A stretch of DNA of 57,694 bases from positions 1 to 57,694 of the forward strand of contig SZPH01000008.1 of the NCBI GenBank assembly GCA_030263615.1. Reading direction: 5' to 3'. The position numbers and the translations under genes were made by a program. A model generated the notes under the pieces. That model was not told the DNA's origin. It saw nothing but the letters and a program-made list of their open reading frames with translations, and searched no databases. This DNA is from Villigracilis sp900696595. GTDB taxonomy: Bacteria > Chloroflexota > Anaerolineae > Anaerolineales > Villigracilaceae. Positions 9,398 to 17,675 of this stretch are shown piece after piece. Numbering within the stretch: the stretch's first letter is position 1; every line of letters starts with the position of its first letter.

Positions 9398-9961
9398 ATG
9401 ACGAATAAAGTGGAAGTTCAGACACGTCACATCCGTTTGACCGAACACATCGAGGAGTATGTCAACAAGAAGGCGGGCAACCTTGACCATTACCTCCCCG
9501 CCATTGACGAGGCGCGCGTGGAACTTTCGCATCATCGGGCTGCGCGCGACGCAAACGACCGCAACGTCGCCCAGGTTACGGTCTTTGGCAAGGGGTTTAC
9601 CCTGCGCTCGGAGGAACGCGCAGACGAAGCGCTCGCCGCCTTCGACAAAGCCATGGATAACATGCAGCGCCAGATCGAACGATACAAGGGCAAGCATTAT
9701 CACGGACGCGGCGATGGACGCTCCGCATCCGAGGTGGCTGAAGAAATCATTGACGACGAGACGGGCGAACTTTCCCCGCTGTTTGCAAAGCGGAAGAAGT
9801 TCACCCTTTACCCGATGTCCGAAGATGAAGCGCTGGTGCAAATGCGCAACCTGGGACACGATAACTTCTTCATCTTCTACAACGTCGAGACCGGCAGGAT
9901 TAACGTCCTGTATCGCAGGCGCAACGGAAGTTACGGCTTGATTGACCCCGAAGTAGGCTAA
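9398..9961 (+). CDS. hpf: Ribosome hibernation promoting factor, long form
   Basis: 187 aa. The N-terminal S30AE domain (about 1-105) starts V-E-V-Q-T-R-H-I-R-L-T, and the C-terminal dimerisation domain (about 130-185) contains the family pattern F-x-L-x-P-M-S-x-D-E-A-L-x-Q-M, followed by N-F-F-I-F-Y-N and a Tyr-Arg-Arg-Arg strand. Long HPF dimerises 70S ribosomes into 100S particles in stationary phase. The ATG at 9398 is chosen because AAAAGGAG lies 7 nt upstream; a TTG at 9362 would add twelve unsupported residues. Confidence 0.95.
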   Translation: MTNKVEVQTRHIRLTEHIEEYVNKKAGNLDHYLPAIDEARVELSHHRAARDANDRNVAQVTVFGKGFTLRSEERADEALAAFDKAMDNMQRQIERYKGKHYHGRGDGRSASEVAEEIIDDETGELSPLFAKRKKFTLYPMSEDEALVQMRNLGHDNFFIFYNVETGRINVLYRRRNGSYGLIDPEVG

Positions 9962-10010
9962 CCCGCAGGACAAGTCTGCGGCACACGGGTTTGACGGACT
10001 GCACGGACTG

Positions 10011-10069
10011 GCGCGGATTTAATAGGAGGTTTTTCCCGTGAGAATCCGTGAAATCCGCGTAATCCGCGT
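10011..10069. repeat. Nonamer repeat with inverted partner (AATCCGCGT family)
   Basis: Three consecutive nine-base units (AATCCGTGA, AATCCGCGT, AATCCGCGT) occupy 10043-10069. The opposite orientation, GCGCGGATTT, is at 10011-10020, so the segment can fold back. Related units occur at 17653-17671. It lies in the spacer between hpf and the convergent lgt-like gene, and no coding signal is seen. Confidence 0.6.
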
Positions 10070-10099
10070 CCAAAAGGACTTAAGAAACACTCTCTAACG

Positions 10100-10133
10100 A
10101 AAAGCGGGCTGACCTCGTTTCAGCCCGCTTTTT
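10100..10133. terminator. Bidirectional intrinsic terminator between hpf and the lgt-like gene
   Basis: The arms AGCGGGCTGA and TCAGCCCGCT form a perfect 10-bp stem with a 7-nt loop, flanked by A-runs on the left and a T-run on the right, so it can work on both strands. The minus-strand lgt-like gene ends inside the stem: its TGA is part of the right arm. Confidence 0.85.
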
Positions 10134-10854
10134 GATTCTTCGAGGAAGATCGCGCTTCGATCAGGACGAAGGAAGTTGCCAGCGCGACCCATGCCATGAC
10201 CTGTGACTGGCGAATGCCGCCGAAGATGAGGATTGCGTCGGCGCGGAAGGCTTGCAGGACGAGTTGGGAGAAAGCCGTCAGCGCAGAGAAAGTAAGGAAG
10301 AGAAGCCCGGGGCGAAGACTCGGCTTGAAGCGCCAGACCAAAGCCAAAATCAGGGAGGAGGCGAGCGCGTCGTAGATTTGAGTCGGGTGGCGGGTCGCGT
10401 TCCAGAGATGAATCCCCCAGGGCAGGTCGGTTGGGATTCCAAACGCGCCCCCCGAGGCGAGGCGACTCAGCCCGAGTCCGATCCCGATCGCGGCAAAGAG
10501 GGGAGTTAGCGCGTCCATTGCATTCCATGCGCCGATGTTGTTTCGTTGAGAGTAAACCAAAACGGCGATGAAACCTGCGGCGATGCCCCCCAGCGGGTCG
10601 AAGAGATCGGGATTGATGGAGAGGATGTCGGCCGGGCTTTTGCCGAAGATGCCCATGTGTTGCAGCGCATAAGAAATACGCCCGCCGACTACGAAGGCGA
10701 TGAAACCGTGAAAGGCCAGGTTGTTGACGTCCGCTTTGCCGACGCCGGTCGATTCAGAGTTGCGCTCGGCGAGCGAGACGCCCAGCCATGCGGCGATGAT
10801 AAGCAGGATCATGTGGCGCGGCGGCGCGAATATGGTTTGAAATGCTTCGAGCAT
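10120..10854 (-). CDS. Lgt-like polytopic protein (prolipoprotein diacylglyceryl transferase family)
   Basis: 244 aa, about 40-50 residues shorter than usual Lgt, with roughly seven hydrophobic segments. Family landmarks include G-G-R-I-S-Y (about 57-62, Lgt has G-G-R-L/I-G-Y) and R-H-P-T-Q-I-Y-D-A (about 166-174). Other motifs are weakened: the usual H-G-G/S-F-H-G-G region reads P-L-G-G-I-A-A-G, and the R-x-G-N-x-x-N-x-E-x-x-G signature reads R-L-A-S-G-G-A-F-G. It is one base downstream of a TlpA-like gene, in an operon. It may be a divergent Lgt or an Lgt-like enzyme with another role. The genome's many lipobox proteins require a working Lgt somewhere. Confidence 0.75.
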   Translation of the reverse strand: MLEAFQTIFAPPRHMILLIIAAWLGVSLAERNSESTGVGKADVNNLAFHGFIAFVVGGRISYALQHMGIFGKSPADILSINPDLFDPLGGIAAGFIAVLVYSQRNNIGAWNAMDALTPLFAAIGIGLGLSRLASGGAFGIPTDLPWGIHLWNATRHPTQIYDALASSLILALVWRFKPSLRPGLLFLTFSALTAFSQLVLQAFRADAILIFGGIRQSQVMAWVALATSFVLIEARSSSKNQKAG

Positions 10855-10855
10855 A

Positions 10856-11389
10856 TTATTTCAAGGCCTCTTCGATGCGCGCGCGGAGCAGGGCTTCGGA
10901 CATTGGCCCGCCGATGACCACTTCGGTAATGAGACCTTGCGGGTTGACGAAGTATGAAGAAGGCATGGAAGCGACCCGGTAGGCGCGGCTTGCTTCGCCC
11001 GCTTTGTCGAGCAGAATGGGAAAGGTCAGCCCGTATTCAAGCGCGAAGGCGGGAATATCCTGCGTCTTGTCTTGAAAGGCGCTGTTGACGGCGAGGACGA
11101 CGAATCCTCGATCCTTGTATTCCCGGTACATTTTTTCAATGGCGGGCATTTCGGCCCGGCAGGGCGGGCACCAGGTTGCCCACATATTAATTAGAAGCGC
11201 CTGCCCTTTGAAGTCCGAAAGCGTGTAGGTTTCTCCCTCAAGGGTTTGGAGCGTGAAGCCGGGCGCGTAAAATCCGGTTTGGGGCGCGGACAAGGTTTCG
11301 GCCGGGGAGGCGTCGGAGGCGAGGGCGATCCATGCCGCTCCGGCGATTAGGATAAGGGTATAAAGAATTACGCGGTGGGTTCTATCCAT
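10856..11389 (-). CDS. TlpA/ResA-type membrane-anchored thioredoxin
   Basis: 177 aa. An N-terminal membrane anchor (about 6-25) is followed by a thioredoxin fold with the active site W-C-P-P-C in M-W-A-T-W-C-P-P-C-R-A-E-M-P. The G-x-x-A-P-x-F-x-L-x-T-L-x-G start and the cis-Pro strand (M-P-S-S-Y-F-V) fit the TlpA/ResA/DsbE group, which reduces extracytoplasmic disulfides, often in cytochrome c maturation. It is followed after one base by the lgt-like gene. No cytochrome maturation gene is close, so the substrate is unknown. Confidence 0.9.
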   Translation of the reverse strand: MDRTHRVILYTLILIAGAAWIALASDASPAETLSAPQTGFYAPGFTLQTLEGETYTLSDFKGQALLINMWATWCPPCRAEMPAIEKMYREYKDRGFVVLAVNSAFQDKTQDIPAFALEYGLTFPILLDKAGEASRAYRVASMPSSYFVNPQGLITEVVIGGPMSEALLRARIEEALK

Positions 11390-11485
11390 GAAATTTAGAA
11401 GTAAAATTGAGGTTGTTTCTTTCCTTTCTCATCGTTTGCTCATACCGCGCATTTTGGGAGGGGCGGACAATCTCCGCATTCGATT

Positions 11486-12118
11486 ATGCCTTTTACCGAC
11501 ACGCTCTTTGTAGGAATTGATATATCGTCATCTCGCAAACCCTTTGCCTATGCGGCGCTGGATGGAGGGCTGAACCTTGTCGCGCATTCAGACGGCGGGC
11601 TGGATGAGACGCTTGCCTTTCTCGTCGGGCAACCTTCGGCGGCAGCGGCCGTCAATGCGCTGTCGGAAGCCGGGCGCGGAACTGCGCGCGAGAAGAAAAA
11701 GGAAATGGGACTGACCCTGGCGCGCAAACTGGAGACCATGGGCTTTCAACAATATCCGGCAGAGAATGCGCCCCATCAGTTCATGAAAACGCGTCCGGCC
11801 GCCGTTTATTCCGCGCTGGCTGGTTGCGCGCTCCTGCCGAAATCCTCCGTCGAAGGAAAACTTCAACGACAACTCCTGCTGTATGAGGTTGGCGCGCGCA
11901 TCAAAGACCCGATGGATTTCTTCGAGGAGATCACGCGCTACAAAATCCTCAAAGGGCAATGGCCGCTCGACCTGCTTTACCCGCCGGGCCACCTCGACGC
12001 GCTGGCCGCCGCCTACCTTGCCTGGCTTGCCTTTCATAAACCCGAAAAAGTTTTCATCCACGACGACCCGCGCGAAGGGATCATTGCCCTGCCGGAAACC
12101 CCAAAGGAAAAATATTAA
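11486..12118 (+). CDS. DUF429-family protein
   Basis: 210 aa. Starts F-V-G-I-D-I-S-S-S-R-K-P, a Gly-Ile-Asp strand like the opening of RNase H-fold proteins, and contains N-A-L-S-E-A-G-R-G and later H-L-D-A-L-A-A-A-Y-L-A-W, which match DUF429. That family is predicted nuclease-like from fold, with no established function. It is 26 bp upstream of the transketolase gene on the same strand. The ATG at 11486 has no clear Shine-Dalgarno; a GGGAGGGG run lies ~25 nt upstream. Confidence 0.7.
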   Translation: MPFTDTLFVGIDISSSRKPFAYAALDGGLNLVAHSDGGLDETLAFLVGQPSAAAAVNALSEAGRGTAREKKKEMGLTLARKLETMGFQQYPAENAPHQFMKTRPAAVYSALAGCALLPKSSVEGKLQRQLLLYEVGARIKDPMDFFEEITRYKILKGQWPLDLLYPPGHLDALAAAYLAWLAFHKPEKVFIHDDPREGIIALPETPKEKY

Positions 12119-12131
12119 GCGAAGCGAATGG

Positions 12132-12137
12132 TAAAAT
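12132..12137 (+). promoter_or_regulatory. -10-like hexamer placed for a leaderless transketolase mRNA
   Basis: TAAAAT ends 7 nt before the tkt ATG and no Shine-Dalgarno lies between. No clear -35 is present. The spacing would put the transcription start at or next to the ATG. This is an inference from spacing shared with other genes in the window. Confidence 0.4.
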
Positions 12138-12144
12138 ACCGCCC

Positions 12145-14121
12145 ATGACAACTCCCGAACTTCAAAACAAAGCCATCAACACACTTCGTTTTTTATCCGC
12201 CGACGCGGTGCAAAAAGCCAACTCCGGCCACCCCGGTTTGCCGATGGGCGCCGCGGCGATGGCCTTCACGATCTGGACGCGCCACCTGAGACACAGCCCC
12301 CGCAACCCAAAGTGGATGGGACGCGACCGCTTCATTCTTTCGGGCGGGCATGGTTCTGCGCTTCTCTACTCGCTCCTCCACCTGAGCGGATACGACCTAT
12401 CCCTCGAGCAATTGCAAAACTTTCGCCAGTGGGGCAGTCTCACGCCCGGGCATCCCGAATACGGCTTGACCCCCGGAGTCGAAGTCACCACCGGCCCGCT
12501 TGGGCAGGGATTCGCCAACGGAGTCGGCATGGCCATCGCCGCCGCGCACCTCGCCGCAGTTTTCAACAAACCCGGTCACGAACTGATTGACCCGTTCATC
12601 TACGCCATCGTCACCGACGGCGATCTGATGGAAGGCGTCGCCGCCGAAGCCGCCTCGCTGGCGGGTCATCTCTCACTCGGAAAACTTATTTACCTTTACG
12701 ACGACAACAACATCTCCATTGACGGCTCGACCGACCTGGCATTCACCGAAGACCGCGCCAAACGCTTCGAAGCCTATGGCTGGCACATCCAGCGCGTGGA
12801 CGACGGCAACGACGTGGACGCGATTGACTCCGCAATCAAAGCCGCCAAAGCCGACCCGCGCCCGTCGTTGATCCTTTGCAAGACGGTCATCGGCTTTGGC
12901 TCGCCGAACCGACAGGGGACGCAAAAAGCGCACGGCGAACCTCTCGGCGACGACGAACTCAACGCCGCAAAAGAAAATCTCGGCTGGGAGAAAGAGCCGC
13001 GCTTCCTCATCCCTGAAGACGTGTTGGCGTTTTATCGTCAAGCCGTGGATCGCGGACGCGAACTGGAAGCCGACTGGAAAATGCGCCGCGAAGCCTACTC
13101 GCGCCTTTTCCCCGACCTCGGCGCGGAATTCAACCGCCGCGTGTTGATGAACAAACTGCCCGCAGATTGGGAAGCGTCCCTGCCAACCTTCCCTGCCGAC
13201 GCGAAAGGCATGGCGACCCGCGCCGCCTCCGGAAAAGTAATTAACGCCATTGCCGCAAAACTTCCCGAACTGATCGGCGGCTCGGCGGATTTAGCCCCAT
13301 CCAACAATACAAAAATCGAAGGCGTTCCCGCCTTCCAAAAAGAATCGCCTGCCGGGCGCAACTTTCACTTCGGCGTGCGCGAACATGCGATGGGTTCGAT
13401 CCTCAACGGCATGGCGGTCTTCGGCGGCGTGATTCCCTACGGCGCGACCTTCCTCGTCTTCGCCGATTACATGCGCGCCGCGATTCGCCTCGCGGCTCTT
13501 TCGCATTACCCGGCGATTTTTATCTTCACCCACGACTCGGTCGGCTTGGGCGAAGACGGACCGACTCACCAGCCCGTCGAGCATTTGACCTCCCTGCGTT
13601 TGATCCCGAATCTCGTCGTCATCCGTCCGGCCGACGCGAACGAAACCGCGCAGGCTTGGAAGGTTGCCATCTCGCGCCGCGACGGGCCCACCGCCCTGGC
13701 GTTCACCCGTCAAAACGTGCCGACGCTGGACGTAGGACATGCCTCCGGCTTGTCCCGCGGCGCCTATGTCTTGAAAGACTTCGGCGATCCTGAAATCATC
13801 CTCATGGCATCCGGCTCGGAGGTGAGTCTCGCCCTCGAAGCCGCGCAAAAACTGGCGGAGGAGGGCAAAGGCGTGCGCGTTGTCTCCTTCCCCAGTTGGG
13901 AACTGTTCGAGAAACAGGACGAAGCCTACCGCGAGTCCGTGTTGCCGAAAAACATCCAGAAGCGACTCGCCGTCGAAGCGGGATCCAGCCTCGGCTGGGA
14001 GCGATACGCGAGTTCCGTCATAGGTATTGAGCGCTTCGGCGCATCCGCCCCGGCGAAGGTCATCTTCGAGAAACTGGGATTTACGGTTGAAAATGTTGTG
14101 GCGAAAGCGAAGGCATTGTAA
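12145..14121 (+). CDS. tkt: Transketolase
   Basis: 658 aa, normal length for bacterial transketolase. The thiamine-diphosphate domain has G-H-P-G-L-P-M-G near 30 and the Mg/ThDP motif D-G-D-L-M-E-G-V about 154-161, with the D-D-N-N-I-S-I-D-G loop after it. The pyrimidine-binding domain has H-F-G-V-R-E-H-A-M-G and the E-D-G-P-T-H-Q-P-V-E segment. It moves two-carbon units between pentose and hexose phosphates. Followed by rpiB and the tal-pgi fusion, so the cluster handles pentose phosphate interconversion as a unit. Confidence 0.97.
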   Translation: MTTPELQNKAINTLRFLSADAVQKANSGHPGLPMGAAAMAFTIWTRHLRHSPRNPKWMGRDRFILSGGHGSALLYSLLHLSGYDLSLEQLQNFRQWGSLTPGHPEYGLTPGVEVTTGPLGQGFANGVGMAIAAAHLAAVFNKPGHELIDPFIYAIVTDGDLMEGVAAEAASLAGHLSLGKLIYLYDDNNISIDGSTDLAFTEDRAKRFEAYGWHIQRVDDGNDVDAIDSAIKAAKADPRPSLILCKTVIGFGSPNRQGTQKAHGEPLGDDELNAAKENLGWEKEPRFLIPEDVLAFYRQAVDRGRELEADWKMRREAYSRLFPDLGAEFNRRVLMNKLPADWEASLPTFPADAKGMATRAASGKVINAIAAKLPELIGGSADLAPSNNTKIEGVPAFQKESPAGRNFHFGVREHAMGSILNGMAVFGGVIPYGATFLVFADYMRAAIRLAALSHYPAIFIFTHDSVGLGEDGPTHQPVEHLTSLRLIPNLVVIRPADANETAQAWKVAISRRDGPTALAFTRQNVPTLDVGHASGLSRGAYVLKDFGDPEIILMASGSEVSLALEAAQKLAEEGKGVRVVSFPSWELFEKQDEAYRESVLPKNIQKRLAVEAGSSLGWERYASSVIGIERFGASAPAKVIFEKLGFTVENVVAKAKAL

Positions 14122-14139
14122 CGCCGACTTAAGTCGGCG
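14122..14139. repeat. Perfect 18-bp palindrome between tkt and rpiB
   Basis: CGCCGACTT followed directly by AAGTCGGCG, starting on the base after the tkt stop and ending before the rpiB ribosome-binding site. It has no T-run, so it is more likely an mRNA-stabilising or repeat element than a terminator. Confidence 0.7.
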
Positions 14140-14153
14140 CTACGGGAGAATCA

Positions 14154-14612
14154 ATGAAAGTGGCAGTCGGTTGCGATCATGCGGGTTTCCCGCTCAAGGA
14201 TGTTGTCATCGAATCGGTCAGGGCGTTGGGGCATGAAGTCCTCGATGTCGGAACGTATAACACGGACGCGGTGGATTTCCCCGATTTTACAAAAAAAGTC
14301 GGCGGGAAGATTCAAAGCGGCGAAGCCGAGCGCGGAATTTTGATCTGCGGCTCCGGCATTGGCGCGGCGATTGCGGCGAACAAGATGAAGGGCGTCTTCG
14401 CCTCGATCTGCCATGACACCTACTCCGCCGCGCAGGGCGTGGAACACGACGCCATGAACGTGTTGTGCATGGGCGGGCGCGTGATCGGGCCCGAACTGGT
14501 GAAAGTTCTTGTACCCGCATTTTTAAATGCCAGGTATCGCGGCGACGACCCCGGCGGCGAACGCCTGGCGCGCCGGGTGGGGAAGATCAAAAGGATGGAA
14601 GAGAACCAGTGA
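14154..14612 (+). CDS. rpiB: Ribose-5-phosphate isomerase B
   Basis: 152 aa. RpiB/LacAB fold with C-D-H-A-G-F-P-L-K at 7-15 and the catalytic-cysteine loop I-C-G-S-G-I-G (C65), then C-H-D-T-Y-S-A and H-x-x-x-N-V-L-C-M-G-G-R. It interconverts ribose-5-phosphate and ribulose-5-phosphate. Ribosome-binding site GGGAG. Lies between tkt and tal-pgi. The C-terminus is basic and otherwise unremarkable. Confidence 0.95.
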   Translation: MKVAVGCDHAGFPLKDVVIESVRALGHEVLDVGTYNTDAVDFPDFTKKVGGKIQSGEAERGILICGSGIGAAIAANKMKGVFASICHDTYSAAQGVEHDAMNVLCMGGRVIGPELVKVLVPAFLNARYRGDDPGGERLARRVGKIKRMEENQ

Positions 14613-14787
14613 ATAGGGAATAGAGAATAGGGAATAGAGAATAGGGAATAGGGAATAGAGAATAGGGAATAGGGAATAGGGAATAGAGAGTAGAGAGTAG
14701 AGAATAGAGAATAGTTATTGGAGATTAGCAAAACCATTCACCATTCACCATTCACCATTCATCATTCATCATTCACCATTCACCATT
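14611..14787. repeat. Heptameric foldback repeat array
   Basis: About fifteen tandem heptads of the type GAATAGG, GAATAGA or GAGTAGA run from 14611 to 14716. After a short unique stretch, heptads of the opposite orientation (CACCATT, CATCATT) run from 14733 to 14787. The array starts inside the rpiB stop codon and ends just before the tal-pgi ribosome-binding site, so it is within a probable operon. It is not a CRISPR: there are no spacers and the unit is 7 bp. Confidence 0.85.
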
Positions 14788-14806
14788 TCAAGGAGCAATC
14801 TTTAGC

Positions 14807-17509
14807 ATGCCAGAACCCATCAAGAAATTGACCGCCCTCGGCCAATCGCTGTGGTACGACAATATTCAGCGCAGCCTGCTGGTCAACGGCGAACTGAAAA
14901 CCATGATCGAGCGCGGCGATATTTGCGGCGTGACCTCCAACCCGACCATCTTTCAAAACGCCATCGCAAAGACGAACGATTACGATGCGGCGCTGACTCC
15001 GCTTGCCTGGGCGGGCTGGGACGCGGAAAAAATCTTCTGGCAACTCGCCGTCGAAGATATTCAGGAAGCCTGCGACCTCTTCCGCCCGCTGTACGACAAA
15101 ACCAACGGCGGCGACGGATTTGTCAGTCTCGAAGTCAGCCCATATCTCGCGCGCGACACGGAAGGCACAATTCGCCAGACGCGCGAACTGTGGGAGCGCG
15201 TGAACCGCCCGAACCTGATGGTAAAGATCCCCGCCACAAAGGAAGGCATCCCCGCCATTCGCGCCGCAATTGTCGCGGGCATTAACGTCAACGTTACGCT
15301 TATATTTTCCCTTGCGCGCTACGCCGAAGTGATGAACGCCTATCTCGAAGGACTCGAAGAACGCGTCGCCAACTCCCTGCCGGTTCAACGTGTCGCCTCT
15401 GTCGCTTCATTCTTCGTCTCGCGCGTTGATTCCAAGGTGGACCCCCGACTGCCCGAAGACTCGCCTCTGCGCGGGAAGGCCGCCATCGGCAACGCCAAAC
15501 TGGCTTACGAACAATTCGAAGCCTTTTTCACTTCACCGCGTTTTGCGACTCTCAAAGCCCGCTTTCGCGCGCGCGTACAACGTCCGTTGTGGGCCTCCAC
15601 CGGCACAAAGAACCCGAACTATTCCGACACGCTTTACGTGGACGAACTCATCGGCCCCGACACGGTCAACACCGTTCCGCCCGCCACGCTGAACGCCTTC
15701 CGCGATCACGGCACGGCCCGCATGACCATCACGCGCGATCTGGAAAAAATGCAAAACACCTTTGTCGAACTTAAAGCCATCGGAATTTCCATGAGCGCCG
15801 TGGTCGCTGAATTGGAGGCGGAGGGCGTAAAAGCCTTTGAAGACGCCTTCCGCGCCCTTCTGGATTCCATCGAAGAGAGACGAAAAACCGCTCTCGCCTC
15901 CATCGGACTTTTGGCGGATTCTGTTTCCGAACGTTTAACTGCGCTGGAAGCGGAATCTTTTCCCCGCCGCCTTTGGGCGCGTGACGCCGCGCTGTGGGCA
16001 GGCGACCCCACCGCACAGAAGGAAATCTCAGCCCGCCTCGGCTGGCTGGATTCTGTGGAAGACGCGCGCAAACGACTCGATGGCTACCGCTCCTTCGCAA
16101 AGGAAATCCACGACGAAAATATTGACCGCGTCCTTGTCCTCGGCATGGGCGGCTCGTCGCTCACGGCGGAAGTATTCAGTTCGTTGATGGCGCATTTCGG
16201 CGGGGAGTCCAAAGTATCGCTGGCGATTCTCGATTCGACCGACCCCGTTCAGGTTGCGCGGGCATTCGAACATTTCCCGCCCAACAAGTCGCTCTATATC
16301 GTTGCCAGCAAATCCGGCGGGACGGCGGAACTGATGGCGGCCTTCGATTATGTTTGGAAGGTGAGCGGCGGAAACGGCGCGCGTTTTGCCGCCATCACCG
16401 ATTCCGGGACATCGCTGGAGAAACTGGCGCAGGAACGCGGCTTCCGAAAGATATTCAACGCCGACCCGAACGTCGGCGGACGCTTTTCCGCGTTGACGGA
16501 TTTTGGACTCGTCCCGGCCGCCCTGCTCGGCATGGACCTGGAAAAGTTGCTTAACCCGGCTGACCGAATGCGCCGTCAGTCTTTGGAGCATGTCCCTGCG
16601 GCGCGCAACCCGGGCATGGCGCTGGGCGCCCTCCTGGCAGAATCCGCTTTGATGGGCAGGGATAAACTCACGGTGTTGGCTGACGCGGGCGTATCCGCTT
16701 TGGCGGGATGGGTGGAACAGGTCGTCGCGGAATCCAGCGGCAAGCAGGGCAGGGGAATCCTCCCCGTCGCGTTGGAGCCGTTGGGCGATCCCAAAGAGTA
16801 TGGAGACGACCGCCTGTTTGTGTACCTCCGAAGTAACGGCGAACTTGATTCGGCAATGGCCGCGCTCAAAGACGCCGGTTTCCCAATCATCCAATTGCCA
16901 ATTACCAATCTTTACGACGCGGGCGCGGAATTTTTTCGCTGGGAGATTGCGATTGCGACGGCGTGCCATATTCTGGGCGTCAATGCCTTCGACCAGCCTG
17001 ACGTGCAGGATAGCAAACTGCGGACGATTGCCAAGATCAAAGAATATCAGGCGACAGGGGAACTTGCCGAAGCGGATTTGGTTGACGTGAAAGATGCGCA
17101 GAAAGCCATCGAGGACTTTCTGGCAAACCCGCAACCTGGCGAGTTCGTCGCCATCAACGCCTATTTGCCGCGTAACGGCGGGATGATCGAGGCGATTCAA
17201 GGGTTGCGGGCAGTCATTCGGGCGAAAACCAGACTTTCGGTTACGGCGGGTTTTGGCCCGCGCTTCCAACATTCCACTGGTCAATTTCACAAAGGCGGAC
17301 CCAACAAGGGACGGTTCATTCAATTCGTGTACGACGCTGAAGAAGACATGGACATCCCCGGACAGGGACTGACGTTTGGCGCTCTCATCCGCGCGCAGGC
17401 GCTGGGCGATTACGAGGCGTTGAAAGCGGCGGGACGGAAAGCGTTGAGGATACGGCTCTCGAAACCGGATGATTTAAAAAAGTTGGCGCTTGGGGAGCAA
17501 GCGGGGTGA
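14807..17509 (+). CDS. Bifunctional transaldolase / glucose-6-phosphate isomerase
   Basis: 900 aa, a fusion. Residues 1 to ~370 are transaldolase: T-S-N-P-T-I-F near 43-49, Schiff-base Lys K140 in M-V-K-I-P-A-T-K-E-G, and N-V-T-L-I-F-S. Residues ~385-900 are a phosphoglucose-isomerase-type SIS protein: L-G-M-G-G-S-S-L near 445, and S-K-S-G-G-T-A-E near 505. Transaldolase transfers dihydroxyacetone units and Pgi interconverts glucose-6-P and fructose-6-P, so the fusion passes F6P directly from one to the other. Tal-Pgi fusions are known in several bacteria. AAGGAG precedes the ATG. Confidence 0.95.
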   Translation: MPEPIKKLTALGQSLWYDNIQRSLLVNGELKTMIERGDICGVTSNPTIFQNAIAKTNDYDAALTPLAWAGWDAEKIFWQLAVEDIQEACDLFRPLYDKTNGGDGFVSLEVSPYLARDTEGTIRQTRELWERVNRPNLMVKIPATKEGIPAIRAAIVAGINVNVTLIFSLARYAEVMNAYLEGLEERVANSLPVQRVASVASFFVSRVDSKVDPRLPEDSPLRGKAAIGNAKLAYEQFEAFFTSPRFATLKARFRARVQRPLWASTGTKNPNYSDTLYVDELIGPDTVNTVPPATLNAFRDHGTARMTITRDLEKMQNTFVELKAIGISMSAVVAELEAEGVKAFEDAFRALLDSIEERRKTALASIGLLADSVSERLTALEAESFPRRLWARDAALWAGDPTAQKEISARLGWLDSVEDARKRLDGYRSFAKEIHDENIDRVLVLGMGGSSLTAEVFSSLMAHFGGESKVSLAILDSTDPVQVARAFEHFPPNKSLYIVASKSGGTAELMAAFDYVWKVSGGNGARFAAITDSGTSLEKLAQERGFRKIFNADPNVGGRFSALTDFGLVPAALLGMDLEKLLNPADRMRRQSLEHVPAARNPGMALGALLAESALMGRDKLTVLADAGVSALAGWVEQVVAESSGKQGRGILPVALEPLGDPKEYGDDRLFVYLRSNGELDSAMAALKDAGFPIIQLPITNLYDAGAEFFRWEIAIATACHILGVNAFDQPDVQDSKLRTIAKIKEYQATGELAEADLVDVKDAQKAIEDFLANPQPGEFVAINAYLPRNGGMIEAIQGLRAVIRAKTRLSVTAGFGPRFQHSTGQFHKGGPNKGRFIQFVYDAEEDMDIPGQGLTFGALIRAQALGDYEALKAAGRKALRIRLSKPDDLKKLALGEQAG

Positions 17510-17554
17510 TGAGATTTTTTTTCGGGCAATGGCTCCAATGAAATAATGACGGCG

Positions 17555-17581
17555 GCGAGTCGGAATGCCATTCCGACTCGC
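17555..17581. terminator. Palindrome, probable terminator between convergent tal-pgi and alpha-galactosidase genes
   Basis: Perfect 12-bp arms GCGAGTCGGAAT and ATTCCGACTCGC around a GCC loop, in the spacer of two convergent genes. The following T-run is short (TTCGTTT), so termination is likely but not certain. Confidence 0.6.
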
Positions 17582-17652
17582 TTCGTTTACCGGGAGCCGC
17601 TGCCTTGTTTTGGATGCGGACAGGCGCGAATTTATTATGCTTTATCAGCGTC

Positions 17653-17671
17653 AATCCGCGTTCATCCGCGT
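17653..17671. repeat. Second copy of the AATCCGCGT repeat family
   Basis: Two units (AATCCGCGT, TCATCCGCGT) lie directly before the end of the minus-strand alpha-galactosidase gene, related to the units at 10043-10069. Confidence 0.5.
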
Positions 17672-17675
17672 CCGA

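Noticed and set aside
14611..14787. Heptad array as a CRISPR or a coding repeat
   Set aside because: The unit is only 7 bp with no spacers, and it begins at a stop codon and ends at a ribosome-binding site.
16028..17323. 431-codon minus-strand frame inside the Pgi half of the fusion gene
   Set aside because: Antisense to clear Pgi motifs, with no family features and no ribosome-binding site.
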